From Heterobasidion occidentale (Eukaryota; Basidiomycota; Agaricomycetes; Russulales; Bondarzewiaceae): DNA of 64,000 bases. Made by a program: the position numbers and the translations under genes. Shown in pieces: positions 33,001-44,354 of the stretch. The number at the start of each line of letters is the position of its first letter. Position 1 is the first letter of the stretch. The notes below the pieces were generated by a model that was not told where the DNA came from, ran no database searches, and was given only the letters and a program-made list of their open reading frames with translations. The stretch is from positions 2,170,001 through 2,234,000 of the forward strand of contig JBCAQO010000010.1 of NCBI GenBank assembly GCA_039111635.1, in the 5' to 3' direction.

Positions 33001-35270
33001 CTCAATTTCTTCCATGCTGAGTCCCGACATCATCTGGCGGATGAGGTTGACTCTGTTTTTTTCCTTCTTCGACGTCTTCATCGTCGAATTGTCCTTCGTC
33101 CATTTCTGCTTCGCGCACAGGTCTGCGACGAGGGGGCTGGAATCTTCTCTTGGGTCGAGAAGGACAGTTGCTCGCCATGTGCCCGGGTTTTTCTTGCTAA
33201 AGTAGCACTTGCCTTCTTTTGCAAGTCGATCTCTCTCCGTCGGGTAAGCTTCTTGAAGCGAGTTCGGACAGCATCGGCCTCCATTTCCGCTGCATCTACA
33301 TCCATAGGTTCGTATTGGGGCTCCCTATCGTGTCGTGGGGTGCCCTTTCGGCCGTAAAATGTACGCGGCGTGTAGATTTGGATTTTCCTTTTCGGAGGTC
33401 GTATGCTCGGTCCCTTGCGATGCGCATCCTTTCGTGTTTTTTGGCCTTCTCGACTAGTTCTTCCCATGTCCCCGTCTTTAGAGGGATCTTCATAAATTCC
33501 CTTTGCCAATTCCCACTTGAGTCCCTTGCAGGAATGGGTCTTCTTGGTTTCTCTTCGTCCACACTGGCAAGGCACCGCGAGCTGTTCAAACAGCTGAAGG
33601 TAGGTGTTAAACGATTCCTTTCCTTGATTGACTCGGGCCAATTGTCGCTAGCATCGGCTTCTTTGTTGAACTCCTCGAAGTCGGTGGCTATCTTTTTGCG
33701 GACAGATGTGTAGCCGATTTGTGTCCCTGCCAAGTGTATTTGTTCCAATCCTTCAGCGTGTTCCTGGCCTGAGTGAAGTTCCTTGCCCATATCCCTGCTG
33801 AGCCTTCTTTCATATATGATAGAGCGTAAGCGATTTTAGCGAATTCGTTCGCATAAGCCTTCTCCTGGCCAGGACATTAGATCGATTTCGTGTAGGAATT
33901 GCTCGGCGATTCGTTTTCTGTTTCCACTAAAGGTGGTGGGCTTGGCCATAGCTGGTCCCTTGGACTCATTACTTCCAGTATCTGCCGACATTGTATCGGG
34001 CGGGGCTCTGGATCGTTAGGTGGTTCCGGATTTCCACTTGGTGCTTCAAAATACTCCGGTTCGGGACAAACTCCGGTGTTGGGGCTCTGAAGTCTCTTGG
34101 GAGTGGTTTCCTGTAAGGGGGATGTAGCGGGGCGTGTTTCTTCTAGAGATTCGACTTCCACTGGCTGTTTCTCTGGGTAGAGTATGTATGTGCGGTCTTG
34201 GCGAGTCACGATGCCTATTTGCCGGTGATTCAGGCTTGTCGAAGGTCTTTCTCGCGATGTAGTCTTCGATCTAACAAGGTGTAGGTCGGTCGTGCGGGGA
34301 CGGTCTCTCCTCCCCAAGATGCGTATTCGTATTCGCTCTTTCCTTGGTCTTTGAAGAATCCGGTGAGGAATCCCGCGTAGTAGAAGTGTTCTTTCCCTTC
34401 GTCGTAATAAGTTGATCCTTGTCGACGTCTTCGGTAAATCTCTGTAGACTTCTGCTGGTCTGTTCTCTAGCCGGGAGGATATCCCGCTGCGACTTCGTCC
34501 GTGGTTTCTTTATTCTTTGAAGAAGAAGGGTACTGCCTGTCTTCTTCCGGCTTGTAATGCTTCCTGTAAGTCTGGGTCCCTTTTGATAATTTCGTTGATG
34601 GAAAATATCAATTTGGTCGATGAGCTGGATGATCTCGGAGAATGTGTGTCCCGAGATGAGGGTCGGAGATGATAAGTTTTGTGGGCGAACTCTCCTCTTC
34701 TGACAATAAAAACGATCCCTTCAAATTTCTGTTTCGGACTGGTGGGGAGTTAGGAGCTTCCGGTGTTTTTCTAGGTTGAGGAGAAGGTCCAGTGGATGAG
34801 GATTGAGACTTGTTCTCTGTTCTCCTTGGTCTTGACGAGTTCCGCTCTGATTCCGTCTGTGTCGATATTCCTTGCGATGGTTCTTCTGAGATCAGGGATA
34901 ACGGCGACGGGAAATCGTCTGGTCTTCCGTCGTGTATCTCACGCAGTTCCTTGCTCTGATGACGTCGGGCTCTCCGTTGTCTGTGAGGGTGAACGGTGTC
35001 TTTGGTTCGTTGATGAAGCAAATCCCGGAAAATCTATATCCAGTTTTAAGGAGGTCTATAAATATTTCGGGTGCTTGTTGTAGCCTGAGTGTGGCTATTC
35101 CTGAATAAACCTTTCCTGGGTTCCGGTGTCTTGCGACCTCTATAGCTCCGGGGTTGTTATTCTTACTTGAGGAGTCGCTGCTGGGGTCGCTGTTAGGTTT
35201 ACCCTGTTGGCGATTGCTAAAATGTTGTTGACGGATGAGAGAAAGAGCTGTCTCTGCTGGGGATCCAGCT
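33000..35270 (-). pseudogene. gag: Chromovirus gag region, broken into several frames
   Basis: At least four overlapping minus-strand frames (34892-35302, 34608-35021, 33877-34317, 33296-33790 and 33078-33641) carry gag-like features: Pro/Ser/Glu-rich N-terminal parts, QGKESFNTYLQLFEQLAV typical of gag helices, and near 33160-33215 a knuckle remnant CYFSKK...PGHMASNC in which one cysteine is Ser and the frame shifts by two A bases. No single frame covers the region. This copy cannot make a full gag without other copies in the genome. Confidence 0.6.
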
Positions 35271-35290
35271 TGAATAGGGTAGGGATAAAA

Positions 35291-35303
35291 GAGCTCGTTC
35301 AAG
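35291..35303 (-). promoter_or_regulatory. Primer-binding site, predicted self-primer type
   Basis: On the minus strand the sequence right after the 5' LTR is CTTGAACGAGCTC. Ten bases, TGAACGAGCT, are exactly complementary to AGCTCGTTCA within the element's own LTR (35741-35750 in plus coordinates). It does not resemble initiator-Met or other tRNA 3' ends familiar to me. This matches the Tf1/sushi self-priming layout, in which the 5' end of the RNA folds back on the PBS. Confidence 0.6.
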
Positions 35304-36135
35304 TGTTAGGTCGGAGACCTATCACGTGCACCGATGCACGAAGGGGTCCCTAGGCTAAACCTCCACTGGTTCGTATAGTCGTAGACTCCAATGGATGAAG
35401 ACGATGGATCGTCTTTGGGCTCTTTCGAGGAACTCGGGTCGCTGTCGGCTTTGTTCTCGAAGAGATTGAGAAGGTGATCTTCCAGGTCTTCTCGATGATG
35501 AGGAGAACCGGATGATCTTCTCCTGTCCAACAGATGACACGAGGGGTGTCCAACTGAGAACACGGTAGGCAGCTAGCCCGGTATAGAAGCGGATGAGTAG
35601 AGGGAGGGGAGGGAAGGGAGACGAGTCCAGTGCTTCGTCAGACCGTGCAAAGAGTTTCTCAGATCTGACAGAGATCACGAAGCGTGGCTAAGAAGGTAGC
35701 CAGACGCCGGGTGCAGTGCAGAGATCGAGTGTATTACAGGTGAACGAGCTGAGCTTCTTAGAAGCTCATCTCTCGGCTATTTACGTACAGAAGTGTCTAG
35801 GGCAGGATTCAGATCTGGTCCGTGCGCTTCTCAGGTACCGAAGTCAACGATCGAGATCCGTAAGCTAGAATACCTCATCGACCTGCCATATAACCAAATA
35901 TAGTAATCTGATCACTAATGTCCATCCACATCTTCGATCGATCAAGAACCAGGAACGGGGGTCAGGAACCAATGTCTGTCCACATCAAGAATCAGGAACC
36001 AAAGGTCAGCGTTCATGCGTTAGCATGTAAATGGTAAGGAGTCATAGAAAGCGGTCCGAGTCTGCAACAAGTCCGAAGCACTTGACCAGCCCATCCACTC
36101 ACGTGCGAAGCACGTGTTAGGATGCGGTCCTAACA
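35304..36135 (-). repeat. LTR of the chromovirus (5' LTR in element sense)
   Basis: It pairs with 25736-26567. Compared with that copy it has lost one base in several G runs (for example near 35436, 35504, 35543 and 35687) and gained a CT near 35770. A TATA-like box (GTAAATAG on the minus strand, near 35777-35784) lies about 30 nt before AGCTCGTTCA (35750-35741), so transcription should start there, splitting U3 from R-U5. Confidence 0.93.
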
Positions 36136-37305
36136 GAAAAGCAGTTCAACCAAGCGGGGGAACTTACAGCAGTGCTAATAGCAGTCCAAAACACCCCAAA
36201 CTTTGCACCGCTCCAAATAAGAACGGACTCCCGATACGTCATCGACGGCCTAACGAAACACCTGAAAACATGGGAAGATCAGGGATGGATCAATATACAG
36301 AACAGGGAACTCTTCAAAGCCACAGCATACCACCTACGGAGACGATCCGCACCGACGTCCTTTGTATGGGTTAAAGGCCACAGTGGAGAAGCAGGCAACG
36401 AAGAAGCAGACAACCTAGCCCGAATGGGAGTACTCAAAGACGAACCTGACGAAATCAACACCGAAATCCCACCACACTTCGATCTACAAGGAGCAAAACT
36501 CGCAACACTGTCCCAAGCGACAGCATACCAAGGAATACTGGCTGAAAAAGCAAAAACATTGACCGTGAGACAAGGGACCGAGAGGCGACTAGACATCACC
36601 AGACATGCAATCGATGCAGCAACGGGTGCCCTGGAACAAGACGGAGCCATATGGGACAGCTGCAGGAACACGGACCTAAACATAAAAATAAGACAGTTTG
36701 TCTTCAAGGCGCTACACAACACTCACCACATAGGAGAATACTGGATCAACATACCACAGAACGAGCATCGAGCAAGATGCACCGAATGCGACTATGCAAA
36801 CGAAGACCTTGAACACATACTCATAGACTGCCCATCGAACACGAGGAAAATGGTATGGGACCTAGCAGAAAAACTGTGGCCACATGAAAGAGAACAATGG
36901 CCAAACATCAAACTTGGCACAGTCCTGGGAGTAGGACTACTGCACACCAAAAACGCCGCGGGAGCAGAAGGGAACAACCCCGCGCGAAAAAAGTCGGACA
37001 AGGGTCGATCCCGACTACTACGAATCCTGATAGCGGAGGCAGCCCACCTAATATGGGTACTTCGATGCGAAAAAGTCATCCAAAAAAAATTGCACTCACC
37101 AGAGTCCATAAAAAGACGTTGGACGGACAAAGTAAGGAGGAAACTCAACACAGACCGAGTGATAGCCAGCAGACTGGACAGGCGACCCAAGACGAAGACG
37201 AAAGTACGAAACACATGGAAAGACCTTATACGACTCCCGAACGATCTGGAACAACTTGACTGGGTACAACACCCCGAGGTTTTAGTGGGTATTGGGCCTC
37301 TGTGA

Positions 37306-37496
37306 AGCCCGAGAACGAGCCACTCCAGAGACCCCGAGCCCCACACTGCTCCGTGACACTGAGCGTGCGTAAATGCATTTTCTTCCTGCCTCGACCGAGA
37401 ACGCCCTCCTGAGGACGCTCTCGCTATAGCGATTTACGTAGAACTGAACCTATTGTTAGTGGTTACGTAAATACAACGCTTGTCAAAAAAAAAAAA
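37306..37496 (+). other. LINE 3' UTR and poly(A) tail
   Basis: The ORF2 stop is followed by about 180 nt and then a tail of 12 A at 37485-37496, which marks the 3' end of the element. Confidence 0.7.
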
Positions 37497-38598
37497 GAAC
37501 AAACACGAAGATGATCCTCCTCGAAAAAACATCGTGGAAATCTTGCTATGTTTGGTTGTGGCTTGTTAAGAGAAAATGTATAAATAAACAATACCGTTAG
37601 AAGCTCTTTTGTTGCTGTATGGGGAACGAAGCCTGTTCAACGACGGAATATCGAAACATTCTGATTGAATGAAAGGTGACTGTCAGCTTATTCTCTTCGG
37701 ATGACAGTCACTGTCAGTTTATTCTCTTCGGATTTCCTAGGCTATTGCGTGATAAAACGAGCAAGACTTGTAGGATACTATGCTGCTATCCTGGGGGATG
37801 CGCACCGAATCGGTACTCTTATCTCTTTCGATGTGTCATATTCGTGCCACGTCAACATATGAGCCAGCTTTTTGCTTCGCGGGCGTGAAGTATCCAGGTT
37901 CTTCAGAGGAAAGCCTGGATCCGCGTATTCAAAAAAGTGCTGACGTACCAGTGACGTACCATAGGCTGTCTCAAAATTCCTCATGTGAAACCCCTCATGC
38001 TAACCGAGAGACAGAATATGGGGCATGGTCAAGTGTTATTTTGATCAGATACTGTACATAGTATCGTATGAAAAGATCTTTATGAGCCCGTGCAATCTAT
38101 ATTATCAAGGATGAGAGTATTATCAATGAATGAGACCTGTGATCGATTAACTGGAAAACGATATGATTACTGACTACAGAGTCTTGCTCATCTTCTGCCC
38201 AATGGCTCTACCATGCCAGTGATTATTTACGATTAAATTTGAAGAGGATTGGCATTATATGACGTTGGTGCTGTTGAGAGTGGGAAGGGTGCGTGGCGGT
38301 ACGTAAGGATGAAAGCGGTAACGCTTGCTAACGCTTGGTCATAACCACCAGACCGACGGCGGTACCGAAGGAGTACCGAAGGGCACCGATAATTCTCTGT
38401 GCAGAGCTCAGACCTCTATCAAGCATTATACCCTCCTTTAGCTTTAATCATTGAACCCCGTCCTTCAGGACGGCGAGGGATCTTATTGGCGAAGGCTCAC
38501 CTAGTAGCGACAATCACACACACTGCCGTGCACAACACCAGCAACACCCTCTCATTCGGCCTCGTCCTTGTTTCGGAGCCCCCACTGCAGACCTAACC
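37497..38598. other. Intergenic region, 3' flank of the LINE to GH5_12 gene
   Basis: No gene is seen. A 23-bp direct repeat (CTGTCAGYTTATTCTCTTCG plus GAT) occurs at 37680-37702 and 37711-37733 with one mismatch. The stretch 38281-38390 is rich in GGTACCGAAGG-like short repeats. Lower GC than the neighbouring genes. Confidence 0.4.
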
Positions 38599-41500
38599 AT
38601 GACCTCCGTCACACCCTCGGAAGCGTCTTTCATTCTGGTAGGACCGGAAACCTCTCAAATTTTGAATGAGAGAAGCCCCGCCTCCGACGTTGTTCTCAGT
38701 ATACCCACAGGGAGGCCTTTGATACCAGAGGTCAGTCACCGCACTCGCCTCAGTTGACTACAGGTATTCATAGCCCATCATTGACGCAGAAACATCCTTC
38801 CAATGACCCTTCTTATGCTGTTGGCTCGACACCATCTTACGCGCACGATTGGTCTTCCTCAGGCGTTGGAGGAAAGTTACAAATTCATGGTCGTCACTTC
38901 GTCGACGCGTACGGACGCGTATGCGGGCTAAGGGGTGTGAATCTTGGAGGGTCTTCCAAGACGTGCGTACTGCACATTTATATGTATGAAGTGAAATTCA
39001 TTTCCTCTCAAGTCCAGTTAATCACGACCACGACATCTTCCCCGCGAACCACGAAACCGTAACATTTGTTGGAAGGCCATTCCCTCTGGAGGAGGCCCAT
39101 GAACATCTGTCAAGGCTTAGGAGATGGGGGTTAACTTTCGGTATGCTTGTTTCCAAGTGATCGAACGTCTGGTTGACTGTTTGTTGGAAAGTGCGCTTCC
39201 TCGTAACCTGGGAAGCGGTCGAACATGCAGGGCCGTAAGTCAATATGCACATTGCGTTGCGTATGCTTCATCTGACTCTCTTGTTTTCACTGCAGTGGAA
39301 TCTACGATCAGGAATACTTAGACTACCTTCGTAGCATCCTCACCCTTCTCCCTTTCTACGGGATGACTGCTTTCGTCTCTTTGCACCAAGACGTGTGGTC
39401 TCGTTATTCGGGGGGCTCTGGCGCTCCGGCGTGGACACTAGAAGCGGTTGGATTCGACCTTCATGCCCTTGAGGAGTCTGGCGCTGCGTGGCTCCTGGGT
39501 GTCAAAGGTGGAGGCCACGTTGAAGCTGAGCGCGGCATCTGGCCATGTGGGTATCAGAAGTTGGCCGCCGCGACCATGGCGTGAGTTCTTAAAATCCTTG
39601 TTTTACATTGCTGACCCTGTGACAAAGAACCTGTTTCTGGGCCGGCGACACTTTTGCGCCCAAGCTGCGTGTGAAGTCCAAAGACGGTAAAGAGATGTCC
39701 GTACAGCAATTCTTGCAGAACGCATTTTTAGATATGTGGGAGATCGTTGCGCGCACTGTTGGAGATCTGGACGGTGTGATTGGCTTCGAAGTAAGAGAAT
39801 GCGTCCCTCATGCGCACGCTGCACACTGAGTTTTCATCTGATAGTTGATGAACGAACCTCATAGAGGATATATCAATCTACCCTCGTTACATGAATTCGA
39901 CTACAACACAGATCTGCATTTATCTCACGTCCGTGAGTATCGATGTTGATGTATTGCTGCCTGAACTAAATCATCACATCCAGCATCCGCTCTCCAGTCT
40001 TGTTAGGTTCAGGATACCCAACCACTGTCGGGCATTGGACTCGCTCTTTCCCAATGCCAACTCGTCTGACCTCCAATAGTGTTCTGAATTCTGCGAGCCG
40101 AAAGGCATGGCGCCCCGATGGACCGACGGGCGGCAAGTGCATATGGGAGATGCACGGAGTATGGGGTTATGATGCTAAGAAGAAAGATGGCATCGTTCTG
40201 AGAGAGAACTATTTCGTCAGGGAGCCGATGACGGGGAAGAAGGTGAGTACCAGAGTGGCTATATTGATTATATTCAATGACAAATTCCCTGTACAAGGTT
40301 GATTGGTACACCGATTTTTATTACCCCTTTATCAATCAATGGACGAATAGAGTGCGGAGTGCATCTCTCAGCGAAAAGATGGTGTTTTTGGAACCTATAC
40401 CCAACGAAGTCAGTCCATCCCATCCATCTCGTGCCGCATTTCAGCAAACTCATCAATCACTCTAGTTCTGTCCATCTTCTTGGACTTCCGACCGGCAACC
40501 CGCGAACATGGTTTATGCTCCACATTGGTTCGCCCACCACACGCTACGACAATAATGGGCATACTCACTTCATGCGCTAGGTATTGCTTAAATACTTTGT
40601 TTGCGAAGGCATATGGTGAGTTCAGTGTCAACGTGCAAGGCTTATCGCGGGTAAGCTGTTTTGTCTTGATAGTGTTGTCGTTTCTGATCGATTATTGCAG
40701 GGAATGTTTCCCTTGAGGGCGTTTTATTGGGGACATCGCGGAGCTCGAGACAACTTTTCATTACAGATACGCAACATTGTTGAGGCTGGATACAAAGCAC
40801 TAGGCGAAAAACCTGTGATCATCGGCGAGTGCGGTGTACCAATGGATATGAAGTACGTTCTCACTTCAAGAATCCACACGCTCTGTGGCTCACGTAGGAG
40901 ACGGGTTTACAGCAAGGGCGAGGCATTCAAGACAAACGATTTCAAGTGGCAAAGGCGCATGATGGATGCCATGATCACGGGCCTTGAGCGATCGCTTGTT
41001 GGATTTACGTGAGTTCTCCTTCCCATATGACCCGCTCCCGACGTATGCTGACTTTACTCAGGCTTTGGAATTACAATCCTGACAACGACGATGTCAAAGG
41101 CGACGACTGGAATGGCGAAAACTTCTCTTGGTTCAGTCGCTCGCGCTCCCTCTCCGCCTCAGAGCTCTCATTCGAACAGAACTCTGGGGGTTGGACAAAG
41201 GAGGTCGAATCCTCGAGTCTGTGGTGCGGCCGTATCCCGCCAAGACTGCCGGCATCCCTGTGCATTTCGAGTACGAAATGTCCACGGGCACGTTCACATA
41301 CGATTGGGCCGTGCCGCTCACGGGACCCCCGCCGGCAGACGACGTTTACTCAAGCTCTGGCAGCATTCATTTCCCTCCTGTCTACGGCCATCCCACCATC
41401 ACCGCTCGCGAGACGGAAATCTTCGTACCATCTATGCTCGTGAAAGGACGGAGAATGACCATGCGCGGGCTGATGGCAGAGGATAAGTATGTTTACGACG

Positions 41501-41637
41501 AAGATAGGCAGACCCTGTTTATCTTGGTCGACAATCTGCGGCCCGGACAGATCTATTCTATCACTGTCTCGTTCGATCCCCCACACAGCGGATTCGAGGT
41601 CAACAGCTTCTGGTCGGACTTTGGAAGTGGATTCTAG
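38599..41637 (+). CDS. GH5 subfamily 12 glucosidase (steryl-beta-glucosidase / glucosylceramidase)
   Basis: The family (EGCrP1/EGCrP2-like) removes glucose from ergosteryl-glucoside or glucosylceramide inside the cell. About ten exons can be joined from ATG 38599 to TAG 41637. Order of landmarks: LQIHGRHFVDAYGRVCGLRG at the barrel start; TFVGRPFPLEEAHEHLSRLR and FLVTWEAVEHAGPGIYDQEY; FVSLHQDVWSRYSG; TCFWAGDTFAPKL; LMNEPHRGYINLP with the acid/base Glu (about 39850); FYWGHRGARDNF; and IIGECGVPMDM with the nucleophile Glu (about 40825). Then comes TLWNYNPDNDDVKGDDWNGE, and a C-terminal beta-sandwich with RPYPAKTAGIPVHFEYEMST to the end. No signal peptide is seen, consistent with a cytosolic or vacuolar enzyme. 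I find no frame break, in contrast to the genes just downstream. Confidence 0.88.
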
Positions 41638-42229
41638 CTGTTTTCGCTGCTATCGTCGCTCTGTTGTTGTTCTCTGCGTGATCTACGTACTAATACCGCT
41701 GCTCATCTTCTATCGTCTTGAAAGCAATGATATAGCTTAGGGTGGTCTTTTATCCGACTGCCTATTGTCGTGCCCATGTCCAAATAGATCTTTTTGCCAG
41801 ATGTTGTCCGTGGAATGTCGTACTGGGATCGACTTCGCCGCAGGTGTTCCCAGCTTTGAGGCACATGATTGTCAGTAACCCGTCGATACGGTACCTTCTC
41901 TGAAAAGAACGGTTATATATGGATGTTAGCTCACACTTCCAAGCTATCTGTTGCTCTAGAATTACAAGTAGCGTCATGGGGTGGCCTGGTATTCCCAGGT
42001 CCATCTTCGAAAATTATCCGTGTTTCCTGTATGGGTGCTATCAATTCTTATTGCGCGCGCAGCCTGAGATGGTTTCGTTGGCCTTCAAATAACGATCGAT
42101 ATCAGGTGAAAGTCTCCACCGGTTCAGCAGACCTCAAGCTGGACATCGCCGGCTCGCCGCTGCTCATTCAGACAACGACGGTAGACCATCTTGCTCTTAC
42201 CTAGCCATCCAGCCGCAAATTTGTCCTCG
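41638..42229. other. Intergenic, no gene seen
   Basis: This holds the 3' flank of the GH5_12 gene and the promoter of the dioxygenase gene. Short frames only. Confidence 0.35.
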
Positions 42230-43628
42230 ATGGCTCTGAGGTTGCTTCCGAAGCTGAAGAGGAGTTTGAGTTCCGCTTGGCCGATCGCCGCACGCTTTAC
42301 TTCTACTCTCACCACGACCGCTGGCGAAACCTCCCTCGCGATCCCGTCTCTCAACACATCCTTCTCCTATCAATGGCTACGGGATTCTTGTCAATGCTTT
42401 TCCTGTGTTCACACCTTCCACACGTCAAAAGCTCCATCGCACTTCGGATATTCCACCCAACGTCGCCCCTGCTAAAGAGGGTGTTCGCGCCGGGCAGGAC
42501 GGCGTACACATCAAATGGACAAGCGGGCATACCTCGTTTTAACCCTTCCACGTTCCTTGAACGCTACGCCTCACCAGAGAGCTGAATACCTTCCACAAGG
42601 ATGTCCACAAGCAGTCATGGGACGCAAAGTTGATCTCTCAGTCATCGGATCTATTTTTGAGCTACGGCTCGCTGCGTTCCGATGTTGGCCTGCTCGATGC
42701 TATAACCCAGCTATCGAAGTGTGGTTTTACTTTTCTTGACCGGTGTACCGAATACGGAGACATCCGATGAGCGTTGTGAGGTCAGGCGGGTGGCAGATAC
42801 GTTTGGACAATTGAGGTCGACTTTCTATGGGGAGACATGGGACGTGAAAAACATTGTGAACAGCCGCAATATTGCATACACAATCTCTTCCTTGGATTAC
42901 ACACGGATCTCTCGTATGTGCCTCTTCCTTTTCTTCGCGTTGTGGCAGTCCAACTTCGCTTCATCGTATCTGATCCCCTTCAGCATATCATCTGTCCCTC
43001 ATATCGTACTTTCAGACCCATTTTTCAGATCCGCTTGCCCTTTCCTCGCTAACTTCAATGCTGCGTCTCATTCAGGTACTTCGAACATCCGCCACGGTAT
43101 CAAATCCTCCACTGTATTCGCAACAGGGTCCAGGGAGGCACATCCATCTTCGTCGATTCTCTCCATGCAGCGAAAACGCTTCGAAAGATTGACCCAACTG
43201 CTTTCTCGATCTTGGCTTCCACTCCCGTGTCCTTCCACTATATCAACGATGGGCATCACCTGCACTACAACCATCCTACCATCGAGCACTCTCCCTTGGG
43301 CGACGAGATTTCGTACATCAATTACTCGCCTCCGTTCCAGGCTCCATTGCCACGCGACACGCCACCTGAATTCTATACGGCCCTGGAGCGCTTCAGTAAC
43401 CTGATGGAAGGTCCGGAGGCTAGGTTCGAGTATACTTTGAAGGAAGGAGATGTGGTCTTGTTCGACAATCGGAGAGTCTTACACGCGAGGACGGCATTTA
43501 TGGAGTCTGAGGAAGGCACAGATGGTGAAGAGACAAATCGCTGGTTGAAGGGCTGCTATTTCGAAGCGGACAGGATGGCCGATCGAGGCAGAATCCTCAG
43601 AGAAAAGTTAGAGAGCGTGGCATTATAG
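42230..43628 (+). CDS. TauD-type 2-oxoglutarate dioxygenase (gamma-butyrobetaine or trimethyllysine dioxygenase); frame broken
   Basis: Enzymes of this family act in carnitine synthesis, in mitochondria or cytosol. The N terminus MALRLLPKLKRSLSSAWPIA looks like a mitochondrial presequence. YQWLRDSCQC...C is the N-terminal zinc-binding DUF971-like domain. The catalytic domain shows TRQKLHRTSDIP just before it, GVPNTETSDERCEVRRVAD, WDVKNIVNSRNIAY, the HTDL metal-binding box near 42911, FHYINDGHHLHYNHP, and the second metal-ligand region DNRRVLHAR near 43474. An intron near 42914-43076 precedes YFEHPPRYQ. At least five one-base shifts are needed for a full protein: extra bases near 42411, 42541 and 42738, missing ones near 42583 and 42891. 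It is a pseudogene or, more likely given the neighbourhood, carries base errors. Confidence 0.75.
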
Positions 43629-44354
43629 GGCCGAGATATCCATGAGTATGTGGCGTGGGTGTTGGTGTCATACGAAAGGTCAGAGTCGAAATCGCAATGT
43701 ATACTACGGCTACGAGCCAAATTTTTTCCTTCCTCTCTCACGTTTACGGGTCGGATGGCTTAGAAGGCAAACGGAGGTGAAGGGCAGGCACCTATAGGCA
43801 TCCGTTTGCATTGATCCGGATGTTTATATATACTTCTGTAAGGCACCCCACCTGTCGTCAGTGTTCCTGTTTCTAGCGCTGAATGACTGCGTGCTTTTAT
43901 TGCAGGGTCGCATCTGACCTCACCCTAGCACCCAGACCTGTAGTGTTTGGTCGAGTCTCATCCTGCATCTCGCTTGGAGTAAATCCTTTAGCGTTGATAA
44001 TGCACTACGATCTTGTCGTCTCCGATGTCTGCAGTCTAGCCAAGCTGAGATTAGAAAAAGATTTCAACGCAATCCAGTTTTCAAAACCTTGCAGTGACCG
44101 AAGAACTAGTAATACCTGTAATACCGGTGTTTCGCAAGAGATTGTCGTTCCGGACCGGATGATTTGTCGTCGAGGTACGCTCTTCGCGGTCTTTGTACCT
44201 CACTTGCTTACTTCCATCATTCGAATGACATCTAGCTTGATTGTCGGTTGATATTGATGTGTTTTCTTCATGGAACAAGCACAAGCGCCCGTAGCCTGAT
44301 GTATATAGACTCCACCCTTCTGAATTTGCGGACACTCGTGTTACCCGCTTTGCC
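43629..44354. other. Intergenic, no gene seen
   Basis: No supported gene. The frame at 43883-44251 has no recognisable domain. Confidence 0.35.

Larger units (their letters stand above)
25736..36135 (-). mobile_element. Full-length Ty3/Gypsy chromovirus retrotransposon inside the LINE
   Basis: The element is about 10.4 kb, bounded by two near-identical 832-bp LTRs and a perfect 5-bp target duplication GAAAA (25731-25735 and 36136-36140). All coding parts are on the minus strand: gag (broken), protease, a pol frame of 1304 codons with RT, RNase H, integrase and a chromodomain, then a small hydrophobic ORF and a long extra ORF with a zinc knuckle. The order RT-RNase H-integrase and the chromodomain place it in the chromoviruses. 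The close LTR match indicates a recent insertion, yet gag/protease and the 3' ORF contain frame breaks. Confidence 0.92.
20861..37305 (+). pseudogene. LINE ORF2: AP endonuclease, reverse transcriptase, RNase H; broken
   Basis: Segments 20861-21062, 21903-25735 and 36141-37305 form ORF2 once the two LTR inserts are taken out. The endonuclease shows LNMKGR, LQETHL, YAPND, GDFNIVED and TDHDLVSV. The reverse transcriptase shows GSAAGIDGIPYELWKAI, NYRPITLLNTDYK, QAGFITGR, LDQEKAYDKIEHDYL, GTQQGDPISAFVFNLAIEPL and the catalytic FADDTTVYL. A cysteine cluster lies near 25262-25310. RNase H begins TDGSC near 25627 and continues after the chromovirus with GELTA, TDSRYVIDGL and WVKGHSG. The C-terminal zinc cluster CTECDY...HILIDC lies near 36779-36834. 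Damage: a frame change at about 23995-24010 (loss of one CG unit fits), a 10-bp tandem duplication at 25301-25320, a TGA at 25585-25587, and the two insertions. No activity is possible from this copy. Confidence 0.85.
18035..37496 (+). mobile_element. Non-LTR retrotransposon (Tad-like LINE), interrupted twice by LTR elements
   Basis: The element runs on the plus strand with ORF1 (18840-20366), ORF2 (from 20861, ending at 37305), a 3' UTR and a 12-A tail at 37485-37496. The sense strand is strikingly A/C-rich. It is split by a solo LTR (21063-21897) and by a full chromovirus (25736-36135). Removing each insert with one copy of its target duplication rejoins the ORF2 frame exactly. The 3' end is clear. 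The 5' end is not: I place it provisionally at 18035 because 18022-18034 (GAACAACGCGAAG) resembles the sequence after the A tail (GAACAAACACGAAG), which may be a diverged target duplication. Frame breaks in ORF2 suggest this copy is dead. Confidence 0.85.

Noticed and set aside
35291..35303. PBS read as an ordinary tRNA-primed site
   Set aside because: It lacks the TGG start typical of tRNA 3' CCA pairing and resembles no tRNA end I recall; the self-complementary match in the LTR explains it better.
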